The notes: a model not told the origin generated them from the sequence alone. A stretch of DNA of 7,182 nt from Pseudomonadota bacterium (GCA_021797365.1 JAJZZU010000127.1:1-7182); one strand, 5' to 3'. Counted from the stretch's first letter, positions 1-6,598 are shown. Translations and numbers: made by a program.

Positions 1-1
1 G

Positions 2-193
2 GAAGCAGTACTTGATGCCCTTATGGATGATGCGAAGTGGCGCGAGGTTTCAGTGCAGGAGCAGGCCTACGCGCGGGAACACTTTTCGCTTGAGGCGATG
101 GCTAGGGTTATAGAGACGGATATACGTACAGAAGGTGTGGGGCTCATCGGCAAGACCGGGGCGCTGCGCGCGGAACAGAGATGCATATCCTAA
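2..193 (+). CDS. Glycosyltransferase family 4 (GT-B), C-terminal fragment
   Basis: The open frame enters from the left edge (first full codon at 2) and ends at TAA 191-193, giving 63 residues. The visible part reads EAVLDALMDDAKWREVSVQE, then a Y-x-RE-x-FS-x-E-x-M segment, then a tail ending EQRCIS. A W-x(n)-S/G-x(n)-FS-(W/L)-E-x-M pattern is typical of the last helices of GT4-type glycosyltransferases. These cytoplasmic enzymes use nucleotide sugars to build LPS or capsule repeats. The catalytic domains lie outside the window, so sugar and acceptor cannot be inferred. The stop lies 13 bases inside the following GT9 frame, an overlap typical of one transcript. The family call rests on this short pattern and could be wrong in detail, but a glycosyltransferase tail fits the neighbours well. 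Confidence 0.6.
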   Translation, partial: EAVLDALMDDAKWREVSVQEQAYAREHFSLEAMARVIETDIRTEGVGLIGKTGALRAEQRCIS

Positions 194-465
194 TTATTAA
201 GCGCGGAGCATTGGGCGATGTCGTGGGCACCGCCTATTTTGCGCGCGCTCTCAAAGAGAAGCAGGGCAATGGCATTCGCATCTCGTGGATTACGTCGACT
301 GACGCATTACCTTTGCTGCGATTCAACCCATATATCTATGACATTGTGATATCCGTTTAAGCGGCGATCCCCTATGTTTTCGGCTTAGTGTTTTCTTTTG
401 ACGATGATGGTGATGTTTTTGAGGGTTTTGCCTCGCTGTGCGCACATACTGGGAATATTGGATAA
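181..465 (+). pseudogene. GT9 (heptosyltransferase-type) glycosyltransferase, broken N-terminal part
   Basis: ATG 181 is preceded by GGA at 172-174 and overlaps the end of the GT4 frame. The first 59 residues start MHILIIKRGALGDVVGTAYF and include DALPLLRFNPYI. This matches the N-terminus of GT9 ADP-heptose:LPS heptosyltransferase-like enzymes: the I-K-x-GA-x-GDV loop, followed by a W-x-T-x-x-DALPLL-x-x-NPYI segment. A TAA at 358-360 stops the frame. The same frame then continues to read like the family, with GLVFSFDDDGDVFEGFASL at about 382-438 and an IG at 457-462, ending at a second TAA at 463-465. Family members are usually over 300 residues, so most of the gene, including the donor-binding C-terminal domain, is absent. 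The product is almost certainly non-functional unless the stops are sequencing errors. An intact copy would transfer a sugar, often heptose, in the cytoplasm. Confidence 0.72.
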
Positions 466-623
466 ATGTCAGTATAAAAGCGCATGAATACGCGCACGAA
501 AAGGTTTCTATGAACGCGATGGAGCCGGATTTGCCGAGGATATGCAGTTGGTCTGGAAAGCGACTGGCACAGAAATTGTCGTATGAATGTGATAGTGAGG
601 CATATTTGGATTGTTGGACATAG
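466..623 (+). pseudogene. Degraded glycosyltransferase remnant, frame lost
   Basis: No frame here gives a normal protein. The frame running from about 462 to TAG 621-623 is open and carries GKRLAQKLSYECDSEAYLD near its end, which loosely recalls the G-K-x-x-A-x-x-L stretch of GT9 proteins. A different frame (503-583, stop 584-586) reads GFYERDGAGFAEDMQLVWKA, which loosely recalls the G-F-x-E-x-x-x-x-x-x-EDM-x-L-x-x-(K/R) block of GT2 enzymes. The two readings compete, and neither is strong. The safest statement is decayed coding sequence lying between the GT9 remnant and the GT2 start. Confidence 0.35.
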
Positions 624-626
624 ATC

Positions 627-683
627 ATGAGTGCGCGGCCAGAAATAAGCATCATAGTAGTTTCTGGCAGATTGTGTCCGTAG
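627..683 (+). pseudogene. GT2 glycosyltransferase, first residues only
   Basis: ATG 627, three bases after the stop of the preceding frame, opens an 18-residue frame reading MSARPEISIIVVSGRLCP, with stop TAG 681-683. The P-E-(I/V)-S-I-I-V-V-S pattern is the usual first beta strand of GT2 (GT-A fold) glycosyltransferases, where S-Y-N-(R/G) normally follows. Here the match ends abruptly after VVS. No continuation of the nucleotide-binding domain is recognisable in any frame up to 844, so this looks like a gene start whose body was deleted. The match is short, so chance similarity cannot be excluded. Confidence 0.4.
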
Positions 684-844
684 CCGTTATTCACCCGGTA
701 TTGGACAATACAAATATGTGGTTTATGAGCGACGGGACACCAGGAGTATATCTGAGCAATGTTTGTGACGATTGCCTCAATTGCTTGCGATGGGAAATCG
801 CTAATGGCAACCGTTTACGCATCCGTTGATGATGGGGTGGCAAG
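684..844 (+). other. Leader region before hddA, no recognisable gene
   Basis: This stretch has stops in several frames and no recognised protein. A frame through 691-826 is open but matches nothing I know. The last bases, GGGGTGG at 835-841, lie just before ATG 845 and can serve as a modest ribosome binding site for hddA. A promoter for the heptose genes might lie here, because the upstream genes are broken, but I see no strong -35/-10 pair. Confidence 0.4.
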
Positions 845-1897
845 ATGTCATTAATCGTGAGAGCGCGTGCGCCATTGCGTCTCGGTTTGGCTGGCGGCGG
901 CACCGACGTGTCCCCGTACTGCGACATTTATGGTGGCTATGTGCTTAATGCAACCATCGATCGCTACGCTTATGCTGTGATCAAGACGCTGGACGGATCC
1001 GAAGTGCGTTTTCGAGCCGTAGATCAACAGCTCGATGAAACGTATTCAATGGAGGAGACGTATTCCGTAGGCGAGCCTTTAGTGCTGACCCGCGAACGGA
1101 ATTTGCACCAGGCAGTGTATATCCACATGGTACAGAACTTCAATGGGGGGCGCCCCATCTCTATGGAGTTGAGCACGTTTTGTGATGCGCCGGCGGGGTC
1201 TGGCTTGGGGGCATCATCGACCTTGGTAGTGGCCATGATTAAGGCTTTCTCGGAGTTTCTTAACCTCCCATTAGACGACTACAATATTGCGCGCCTAGCC
1301 TTCAACATTGAGCGCCTCGATTGTGGTTTGCAGGGTGGCCGTCAAGACCAGTATTCGGCAACTTTTGGCGGCTTCAATTTTATGGAGTTCTATGCGGAAG
1401 AGCGCGCCATCATAAACCCCCTGCGCATCAAGAACTGGATTGTCTGTGAGCTGGAGGCGTCGATTGTTCTTTACTTCACCGGCGTTTCGCGGGAATCGGC
1501 GCGAATCATTGCGGATCAAAGCAGTAATGTGACGGCTGGAGCAGCGGATGCGTTGGATGCGATGCACGATATTAAGCGTGAGGCATTGATAATGAAGGAA
1601 TGCCTGTTGCGGGGGGACTTCGGGGGTGTGGTGGAGTCGATGCGCCATGGGTGGGAAAGCAAGAAGCGTTCAGCGAGGACCGTTTCGAACCCAGAGATAG
1701 ACGAGATATATGAGGCGGCGTGTCACTCGGGCGCTCTGGCGGGTAAGGTATCCGGCGCCGGTGGTGGGGGCTTCATGTGGTTCTTTGTGCCAACAGAAAG
1801 GCGCGTGGATGTAATGCGCACCTTAAAACGTTTCGGTGGGCAGGTGAGCAATGGGCATTTCACAAAAAACGGAACACAGGCGTGGAGAATGTTGTGA
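845..1897 (+). CDS. hddA: D-glycero-alpha-D-manno-heptose-7-phosphate kinase
   Basis: This 350-residue GHMP-superfamily kinase phosphorylates C1 of D-glycero-D-manno-heptose 7-phosphate using ATP, giving the alpha 1,7-bisphosphate on the GDP-heptose route in the cytoplasm. Visible motifs are the N-terminal [20 protein letters not shown] (8-27), characteristic of HddA-type sugar kinases; the ATP-binding loop [12 protein letters not shown] (114-125); [13 protein letters not shown] (164-176), whose Asp168 is the likely catalytic acidic residue; and the C-terminal glycine-rich loop [11 protein letters not shown] (301-311). The length is normal for the family and the gene looks intact. ATG 845 fits because the conserved R-A-P-L-R block follows within eight residues. 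The stop overlaps the GTG start of gmhA in a GTGA arrangement, which implies translational coupling. A related sugar-1-kinase specificity is possible, but the gmhA and hddC neighbours make the heptose role very likely. Confidence 0.93.
   Translation: MSLIVRARAPLRLGLAGGGTDVSPYCDIYGGYVLNATIDRYAYAVIKTLDGSEVRFRAVDQQLDETYSMEETYSVGEPLVLTRERNLHQAVYIHMVQNFNGGRPISMELSTFCDAPAGSGLGASSTLVVAMIKAFSEFLNLPLDDYNIARLAFNIERLDCGLQGGRQDQYSATFGGFNFMEFYAEERAIINPLRIKNWIVCELEASIVLYFTGVSRESARIIADQSSNVTAGAADALDAMHDIKREALIMKECLLRGDFGGVVESMRHGWESKKRSARTVSNPEIDEIYEAACHSGALAGKVSGAGGGGFMWFFVPTERRVDVMRTLKRFGGQVSNGHFTKNGTQAWRML
1884..1887 (+). promoter_or_regulatory. Ribosome binding site that sets the gmhA start
   Basis: GGAG at 1884-1887 lies six bases before GTG 1894. 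This favours GTG 1894 over the in-frame GTG at 1882 and over the far upstream ATG at 1777, which would place about 120 bases deep inside hddA. Confidence 0.65.
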
Positions 1898-2478
1898 GAG
1901 CTTACATCACGTCACAGATTCATGAAAGCCAGCGCGTCATATCAGCCATGCTGGTTGATGAGGTGTTGGTGGCGCAAATAGAGGCAGCAGCTCAGGCGTG
2001 TATCGATTGCATGAAGGCGGGCAAGAAAATCTTGCTCGTCGGTAACGGTGGCAGTGCTGCCGATGCGCAGCACATTGCCGGTGAATTGGTCAGCCGTTTT
2101 GCGTTTGACCGCCAGGGGTTGCCGGCGATCGCATTGACCACGGATACGTCCATTTTAACGGCCATTGGTAACGACTATGGGTACCGCGAATTGTTTGCGC
2201 GCCAAGTGCAGGCACATGCTCAAAAAGGGGATGTGCTGATTGCTTATTCCACGTCAGGCGAGTCGCTAAACATCATTCGTGCTTTAGAAGAGGCCCGAAT
2301 CCGGGGCGTGATTTGCATAGGCATGACGGGTAATCGCGGAGGCCTCATGGATGGTTTGTGTGAGCACTGCTTGAGCGTGCCAAGCACGGACACACCAAAG
2401 ATTCAGGAAGGGCATGCTGTGCTTGGACACGTTTTATGTGGTCTTGTGGAGCGGGCGTTGTTTACGCCAGTCGCCTGA
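1894..2478 (+). CDS. gmhA: Sedoheptulose-7-phosphate isomerase (phosphoheptose isomerase)
   Basis: This cytoplasmic SIS-domain isomerase converts sedoheptulose 7-phosphate to D-glycero-D-manno-heptose 7-phosphate, the first committed step of ADP- and GDP-heptose synthesis. With GTG 1894 as start it is 194 residues, the usual GmhA size. Seen in the sequence are [20 protein letters not shown] (44-63) with His60 and Glu64, and the phosphate-binding STSGES (119-124). IQEGH (170-174) follows, with His179 five residues further on. His60, Glu64, Gln171 and His179 correspond to the metal and active-site positions known in E. coli GmhA (His61, Glu65, Gln172, His180). The gene overlaps hddA by four bases and hddC by one (TGATG), so the three are one operon. 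Its product is the substrate of the preceding kinase. Such loci may carry a gmhA copy dedicated to the surface polymer in addition to a housekeeping one. No defect is visible. Confidence 0.95.
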   Translation: MRAYITSQIHESQRVISAMLVDEVLVAQIEAAAQACIDCMKAGKKILLVGNGGSAADAQHIAGELVSRFAFDRQGLPAIALTTDTSILTAIGNDYGYRELFARQVQAHAQKGDVLIAYSTSGESLNIIRALEEARIRGVICIGMTGNRGGLMDGLCEHCLSVPSTDTPKIQEGHAVLGHVLCGLVERALFTPVA

Positions 2479-3164
2479 TGGAGGCCATCGTTCTAGCTGG
2501 GGGTTTTGGGACACGGTTGCGTCAAGTGGTCGCCGATGTGCCTAAACCCATGGCCCCTATTGCCGGGCGTCCATTCCTTGAGGTCTTGCTCGGTTCATTG
2601 GCGCGTAATGGCTTTCGCAGGGTGATCCTGTCTTTGGGTTTTATGGCAGACACGATCCGTGGTCATTTCGGCAGGCGCTTCTCTGGCGTAGATCTGACCT
2701 ATGTGGTTGAGGATCAACCCTTGGGTACTGGTGGTGGTGTACGCCTTGCGATGGATCAGGCCACAGAAGACCATCTATTCGTCTTTAATGGCGACACCTT
2801 TCTCGATCTTGAAGTGGAACAGGTGGAGCGGCAATGGGCTATGAAACGGCGCCCCGTGATCGTTGGGTGTGAGGTGTCAGATACCGCCCGTTATGGCCGT
2901 TTGCTGGTTGTCGCTGGCGTGGCCAAGGGATTCACCGAGAAAGGGGTTGGCGGGGCTGGGCTCATCAATGCCGGTTGCTACGTGCTTAATCGGGGCCAAT
3001 TGGATGTGTTCCCGCCCGGAAAGCCTTTTTCTCTGGAAGTAGAGTTTCTCACCTCTGCGCTGATGCGTGGTGAGTTCGATGTGTTTGTGAGCGCAAGGCA
3101 GTTCATCGACATTGGCGTTCCGGAAGACTTTTTTCGAGCGCAGACCCAACTTGCAGGCTATTGA
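2478..3164 (+). CDS. hddC: D-glycero-alpha-D-manno-heptose-1-phosphate guanylyltransferase
   Basis: This 228-residue nucleotidyltransferase of the NTP_transferase (GT-A-like Rossmann) family is expected to join GTP and D-glycero-alpha-D-manno-heptose 1-phosphate into GDP-heptose, releasing pyrophosphate. Visible motifs are the signature loop LAGGFGTRL (6-14); VPKPMAPIAGRPFLE (21-35) with the conserved Lys23; EDQPLGTGGGVR (78-89); the metal-binding NGDTF (104-108) with Asp106; and FIDIGVPEDF (209-218) with the second metal Asp at 211. ATG 2478 overlaps the gmhA stop by one base and puts the signature loop at the expected distance. An upstream in-frame ATG at 2436 would lie inside gmhA. Nucleotide specificity cannot be read from the motifs alone, because mannose-1-phosphate and glucose-1-phosphate enzymes look alike. 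The hddA-gmhA neighbours support the GDP-heptose call. No further gene follows on this strand. Confidence 0.9.
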   Translation: MEAIVLAGGFGTRLRQVVADVPKPMAPIAGRPFLEVLLGSLARNGFRRVILSLGFMADTIRGHFGRRFSGVDLTYVVEDQPLGTGGGVRLAMDQATEDHLFVFNGDTFLDLEVEQVERQWAMKRRPVIVGCEVSDTARYGRLLVVAGVAKGFTEKGVGGAGLINAGCYVLNRGQLDVFPPGKPFSLEVEFLTSALMRGEFDVFVSARQFIDIGVPEDFFRAQTQLAGY

Positions 3165-3401
3165 GATAGGGCAATTCCAATCTCTTCTGTAAGCCCATTT
3201 CGATAATGGCACCGTTTCTGTAATAGAGAGTTTGTGTGCGCTCTAAACCGTTCAATTGCCACCAGGCTGAGTGCCAAACTTAAAGCCTAGCGCGATATCC
3301 GATAGCCAGGACGCGTTCCACCAGATGCCCTTAAGCACCCGGTATTTCCCTGCGCGGCGCGGGACGTCTGTTTGTCGTCCCGCCTCTCAAATGGTTTGCA
3401 A
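3165..3401. other. Convergent intergenic gap between hddC and the minus-strand GT2 gene
   Basis: About 237 bases separate the two converging stops. I see no recognisable coding sequence in either direction; short open frames here match no family. The only clear structure is the GC-rich hairpin at 3359-3383. Confidence 0.6.
3359..3383. terminator. Hairpin between convergent operons, possible terminator
   Basis: GCGGGACG (3359-3366) pairs perfectly with CGTCCCGC (3376-3383) around a nine-base loop. It lies 18 bases past the stop of the minus-strand glycosyltransferase and could end transcription from either side. Neither side carries a clear T-run, so it is not a textbook intrinsic terminator. 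Confidence 0.4.
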
Positions 3402-4385
3402 TCAACCCCCTTGATTGGATAGGGGCATAACGGAGGATATCCTGTGAAGGTTGCCAGCATAGGGTGGTGCAGGGTATTGCAAGTAAGTAAGAAGCCGCAG
3501 TTCCCGTCGTCCACGCGTCACGGTATCAAGGATTACGCCCGTCATGACACTTAGACACGCGAGCGTGGTAAGACCCATGGCAAGAACCGCGGTCGGGAGC
3601 CTTGGCACGAGACCCGTGTGAATGTATGTGAGAACCACGGGCTCTATAAGTACCAGCGCCGTCAGGAACAAAAGGACCGCGATAGAGCCAAAAAAGACGA
3701 TCGGGCGCTCATGCCGCACAAGCTTCAGGATTAGCATAAGAATGCGCCAGCCATCGCGGTAGGTGCGCAGCTTGCTTTGCGAGAAAGGCGGTCTTCCCCG
3801 ATAATCTCCGGTGATATTCGACACGGGCATCGAGGTTTCGAGAGCGTGCACAGTGAGCTCTGTTTCGATATCAAAGCCGGAAGAGAGAGCGGGAAAGGAT
3901 TTGACGAACCGCCGGGAAAAGACTTTGTAGCCTGACAGCATGTCATCAACGCGGCTACCGAAGATGCGTTTTACCGTGCCGGTTAGCAGGTGGTTACCAA
4001 TTCGATGCCCACTGCGATACGCCAAGATCTCGGTTTCCCGGCGCACGCAGTTCACCAAATCGAAGGGCCCGCTCATGGCGAGTACCAGCATATCCGGAGC
4101 AATGCTGGCGTCATAAGTGTTGTCGCCGTCCGTCATGAAGTAAAAATCCGCATCCACATCCCGGAACATGCGGCGCACAACATGCCCCTTACCTTGTTGG
4201 CTTTCCTGACGAACGATAGCGCCGGCCGATAGCGCTTCGCGAACCGTATTGTCTACGGAGTTGTTGTCATACACATAGATCGTGGCCGTTGGTAAAGCCG
4301 TTTTGAAGTCGTTAACAACCTGGGCTATCGTAACGCCTTCATTGTAGCACGGTATTAATACGGCGATCGCTGGTGTGGTCGTCAT
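3402..4385 (-). CDS. GT2 polyprenyl-phosphate glycosyltransferase with two C-terminal TM helices (GtrB-like)
   Basis: This 327-residue DPM1/GtrB-type enzyme is expected to move a hexose from a nucleotide sugar onto undecaprenyl phosphate at the cytoplasmic face of the inner membrane. The GT-A domain shows IPCYNE (11-16), YDNNSVDNT (39-47), the acidic metal and donor site TDGDNTYD (85-92), a DDMLSGYKVFSRRF block (147-160) and FDIETELTVHALE (171-183). Two hydrophobic segments follow, at about 228-250 and 262-286, then a short basic tail with DTVTRGRRE (287-295). ATG 4385 was chosen because the IPCYNE strand follows at once and a GGGG tract lies about five bases upstream. An extension to 4484 would overlap the upstream gene. 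The gap to that gene is 14 bases, so they are co-transcribed. GtrB proteins often have a D-x-D-x-Q-D site instead of G-D-N-T-Y-D, so this is a related subgroup. The sugar is unknown. Confidence 0.85.
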   Translation of the reverse strand: MTTTPAIAVLIPCYNEGVTIAQVVNDFKTALPTATIYVYDNNSVDNTVREALSAGAIVRQESQQGKGHVVRRMFRDVDADFYFMTDGDNTYDASIAPDMLVLAMSGPFDLVNCVRRETEILAYRSGHRIGNHLLTGTVKRIFGSRVDDMLSGYKVFSRRFVKSFPALSSGFDIETELTVHALETSMPVSNITGDYRGRPPFSQSKLRTYRDGWRILMLILKLVRHERPIVFFGSIAVLLFLTALVLIEPVVLTYIHTGLVPRLPTAVLAMGLTTLACLSVMTGVILDTVTRGRRELRLLTYLQYPAPPYAGNLHRISSVMPLSNQGG

Positions 4386-4399
4386 GGATACCCCAAATT

Positions 4400-6073
4400 C
4401 TACGTGCGTCGGCTCGGGAAGGCGTTTATATGCTCCACTTTGCAGAGCGCAACCGAAAAAATCCTGGTCTGGATCTTGGTACAATGATCTGTGGAGCGAA
4501 GGTGATAAGGCGCCAATGTGGGTGCGCCCGCAAGACTTGCGCGAAACGATTTCTTGTATCGTACTAGATAGTACACCGGTCCGTGGAATTTGTAGATTGG
4601 GGCGAGGTCAGTTTTAAGAAAGCGGCGTGTAAAGCCGATGTTTTCCGGTATTCCGATTATGCGTGTATTGTCCGGAAAGTAAGGCAATATAAAGCCCATA
4701 GGTTGTTGCCCAACGATCAATAAGCAATGTTGGTATTTCCGGAACGTACTTCTATTTAGCCCGAAATACGAAGCGCGATACGGCTCGCGGCCCCAGTTCG
4801 GCTCTGGGAGATTGGAGAGCGCTGCAGCGAAGACGAAAGCGGCAATGGCCGTTGGGGCTAACGATGTATAGCGAGCGGGTCTGACGGAGCAGAGAAGGGT
4901 AAACAGTGCAAGTGGCGCAAGAAGTTCAAGGACCGCGAGATACCGATAATAGCCGAATACTAACGCCCATACGATGAAGGCTATCAGAAAGAATGTGATG
5001 AAAAAAGCGCGCCCCAGATCTTCTGGCGAGGCGGATCTGCGGATTGTATGAGCGCGCCATGCGTATGGTATCAAAAGTATAAATATGAGCGCGAATAATG
5101 AGTTGCGAAAATGGATTTCCATGCCGCCAGCCCGCTGGGTACCAAAGATAAAGGCGCTGAATGGGATCTTGGTGGCCTCCAGGAAAGAGGTTGGAATCCA
5201 TCGCTTGTCGCGCCAGGCATGCGGGGCCATATACGGAGAATGGAAAATGTTGTTGAAGTAGGGGAATATCGGGTTGTGGAAATGCCTCCAAAGGAGCCAG
5301 CCGATATTCGCATAGGTGGAGCCAAATGCGCACACCATAGCTATAGAGAAAATGGCCATGGCGACCGCGGTTTTTCTAGGGGCCAATTGGCGCTGTGTCC
5401 CGAGGATGAGGGCCAGAGACAAGAACGCGGCGAGCGCGTAAGTCATTTGCGTAAATTTTAGGCCCGACACGAATCCTATAAGTAAGCCTGCGACCGCGAG
5501 GTCGGCTGGGCGCTCGGTGCCGCGCGCTGCTGTTGTCACGTAACGGGTGAGCAGAAATATCCCGACGATGACAGGGGTCGCGAGAAGGGTGTCGCCCATC
5601 GTTCCGCCGATTTCCGACCAAAAGACCGGACCTATAAGGGCAGAGAGCGTCAGGAGCGTCGATATTAAGAGTGGACGCCTTGTCGTGAAATCTGAGATGA
5701 CGTAGGTCGAGAAAAAAAAGACCGCGGATAGCGCAAAGGACTGCATTGTCGCAAGAATCATATTGACGGCAAGAGGCGATAGCGCGGAGATCAGAAAGTA
5801 ATAGAAGGAATTGAGCAGAGGGTCGAGGTAAGACTGCACCGTGGCCAAAGAATCGGAAAACAGTTTGCCGTGCGTGTAAAGATATCCATTGTAAAAGTGA
5901 TAATTTAGTAAATCCCAATTGACGTCGGCGCCAAGATGGTAGCCAACTAGGCATGTTACGAGCGCAAAGGTGGCGATGACGATCACGCGGGAAAAAAGGG
6001 CCATCTCAAGAGCTGATGGTTTGGATAATTCCTTATCCACAGGTTGTGTGGGACGGCTTATGGTATTGTGCAT
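4400..6073 (-). CDS. Polytopic membrane protein, probable GT-C-fold glycosyltransferase (GtrC-like role)
   Basis: This protein has 557 residues and roughly ten hydrophobic segments between about 26 and 420, followed by a largely soluble C-terminal part (about 421-557). The first loop after TM1 has an acidic and aromatic motif, GADVNWDLLNYHFYNGY (48-64), and a second Asp in SYLDP (81-85). GT-C glycosyltransferases that use polyprenyl-phosphate sugars carry their catalytic acidic residues in this first outer loop, so Asp50, Asp54 or Asp84 are candidates. No specific family name is certain. Its place between a GtrA-family gene (63 bases upstream) and a polyprenyl-phosphate glycosyltransferase (14 bases downstream) suggests it adds the flipped sugar to a glycan in the periplasm. 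ATG 6073 is used; a GGGGGA lies about 13 bases upstream, rather far. Met24 (MALFSRV), just before TM1, is an alternative start. An O-antigen ligase or polymerase role is less likely because the usual large periplasmic loop is not obvious. Confidence 0.75.
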   Translation of the reverse strand: MHNTISRPTQPVDKELSKPSALEMALFSRVIVIATFALVTCLVGYHLGADVNWDLLNYHFYNGYLYTHGKLFSDSLATVQSYLDPLLNSFYYFLISALSPLAVNMILATMQSFALSAVFFFSTYVISDFTTRRPLLISTLLTLSALIGPVFWSEIGGTMGDTLLATPVIVGIFLLTRYVTTAARGTERPADLAVAGLLIGFVSGLKFTQMTYALAAFLSLALILGTQRQLAPRKTAVAMAIFSIAMVCAFGSTYANIGWLLWRHFHNPIFPYFNNIFHSPYMAPHAWRDKRWIPTSFLEATKIPFSAFIFGTQRAGGMEIHFRNSLFALIFILLIPYAWRAHTIRRSASPEDLGRAFFITFFLIAFIVWALVFGYYRYLAVLELLAPLALFTLLCSVRPARYTSLAPTAIAAFVFAAALSNLPEPNWGREPYRASYFGLNRSTFRKYQHCLLIVGQQPMGFILPYFPDNTRIIGIPENIGFTRRFLKTDLAPIYKFHGPVYYLVRYKKSFRASLAGAPTLAPYHLRSTDHCTKIQTRIFSVALCKVEHINAFPSRRT

Positions 6074-6113
6074 TCTAAGGTTTACGTCCCCCGGAAGGGA
6101 GGGCGATTGGAGT

Positions 6114-6132
6114 CGTGCGTGATTCTTGCACG
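6114..6132 (-). repeat. Short inverted repeat after the GtrA-like gene
   Basis: CGTGC (6114-6118) and GCACG (6128-6132) can form a five-pair stem with a nine-base loop just downstream of the gtrA-like stop. It is weak and lacks a T-run, so it is unlikely to separate the transcripts. Confidence 0.25.
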
Positions 6133-6136
6133 GCCC

Positions 6137-6529
6137 TTATAGGAATACAACCCGCTTGGCCGCGGCGTAATTGAAAAAGAGCCCAGCGATCGAGCCAACG
6201 GCCACCGCCCAGACCGGGTGTTTTGCAACGAGAGGCATAGAAAGGATCAGCGAAATGTAGACGCAGTTATTGACGAGCCAGCCAAGCCCATTAGCTGAGG
6301 TGTACAATAGCCACTCCTGCAGGAGCGTTTTGCGGGTACCTTGGCCACGGAAAGTCCAACTACGGTTGCCAAGCCACGTGACATGAACCGCAACGAAGAA
6401 GGCGACGCATTGAGCGGTGATCGGGCCGACACCGAGCGCTGCCAGTCCGGCAACGATGCTCGCATCAGCGAGAAATCCTGCTGTGCCGACTACGCCGAAG
6501 GCAAAAACAGTTTTGTCAATCGCGAGCAC
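6137..6529 (-). CDS. GtrA-family small membrane protein, putative polyprenyl-phosphate sugar flippase
   Basis: This 130-residue protein has four predicted membrane helices at about 8-30, 36-53, 73-96 and 105-124, the standard GtrA (PF04138) size and topology. Typical family marks are FGVVGTAGFLADA (11-23) in helix 1, NRSWTFR (55-61) after helix 2, and FFNYAAAKRVVF (118-129) at the C-terminus. GtrA-like proteins are thought to move undecaprenyl-phosphate-linked sugars across the inner membrane, though some only assist partner enzymes. It is the first gene of a minus-strand set that also holds a GT-C-like protein and a GtrB-like enzyme. The start GTG 6529 is the best within this frame, but no good ribosome binding site precedes it. 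The frame stays open further upstream (AAT, CTT, AGT, ATA, CAG), so the true start could be a little earlier at a non-ATG codon. Family call is firm; the transported sugar is unknown. Confidence 0.85.
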   Translation of the reverse strand: MLAIDKTVFAFGVVGTAGFLADASIVAGLAALGVGPITAQCVAFFVAVHVTWLGNRSWTFRGQGTRKTLLQEWLLYTSANGLGWLVNNCVYISLILSMPLVAKHPVWAVAVGSIAGLFFNYAAAKRVVFL

Positions 6530-6575
6530 GAATGGGTTCTGTATACTAAGATTTAAGCAGTGTAACAGTGAGGGT

Positions 6576-6592
6576 GGCGCAAAAAAAGCGCC
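6576..6592. repeat. Inverted repeat with an A7/T7 loop upstream of the GtrA-like gene
   Basis: GGCGC (6576-6580) and GCGCC (6588-6592) flank seven A residues. The stem is only five pairs. It lies about 50-60 bases before the minus-strand start, within the likely promoter or leader region. Confidence 0.4.
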
Positions 6593-6598
6593 CAGCGT

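Noticed and set aside
701..729. Possible promoter TTGGAC - 17 bases - TATGAG upstream of hddA
   Set aside because: Both boxes match the sigma-70 consensus poorly, and similar weak pairs are expected by chance in this sequence.
323..927. Minus-strand open frames of 123 and 78 codons over the decayed region
   Set aside because: No recognisable motif is present, and the plus strand here shows clear GT9 and GT2-like remnants, so these are antisense chance frames.
1777..1893. Upstream extension of the gmhA frame to ATG 1777
   Set aside because: It would overlap hddA by about 120 bases and add residues not typical of GmhA. GTG 1894 has a well-placed GGAG and gives the normal family length.
2436..2477. 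Upstream extension of the hddC frame to ATG 2436
   Set aside because: The extra 14 residues lie within gmhA and move the signature loop LAGGFGTRL away from its usual position near residue 6.
5111..5954. Open frames of 116 and 192 codons overlapping the 557-residue membrane protein
   Set aside because: They are shadows of the real gene. The translations are rich in Arg and Ser, lack hydrophobic or domain patterns, and the main frame is convincing throughout.
6033..6041. TTATCCACA, an exact DnaA-box consensus
   Set aside because: It is a single copy inside the coding sequence of the membrane protein, with no AT-rich unwinding region or further boxes nearby, so it does not indicate an origin.
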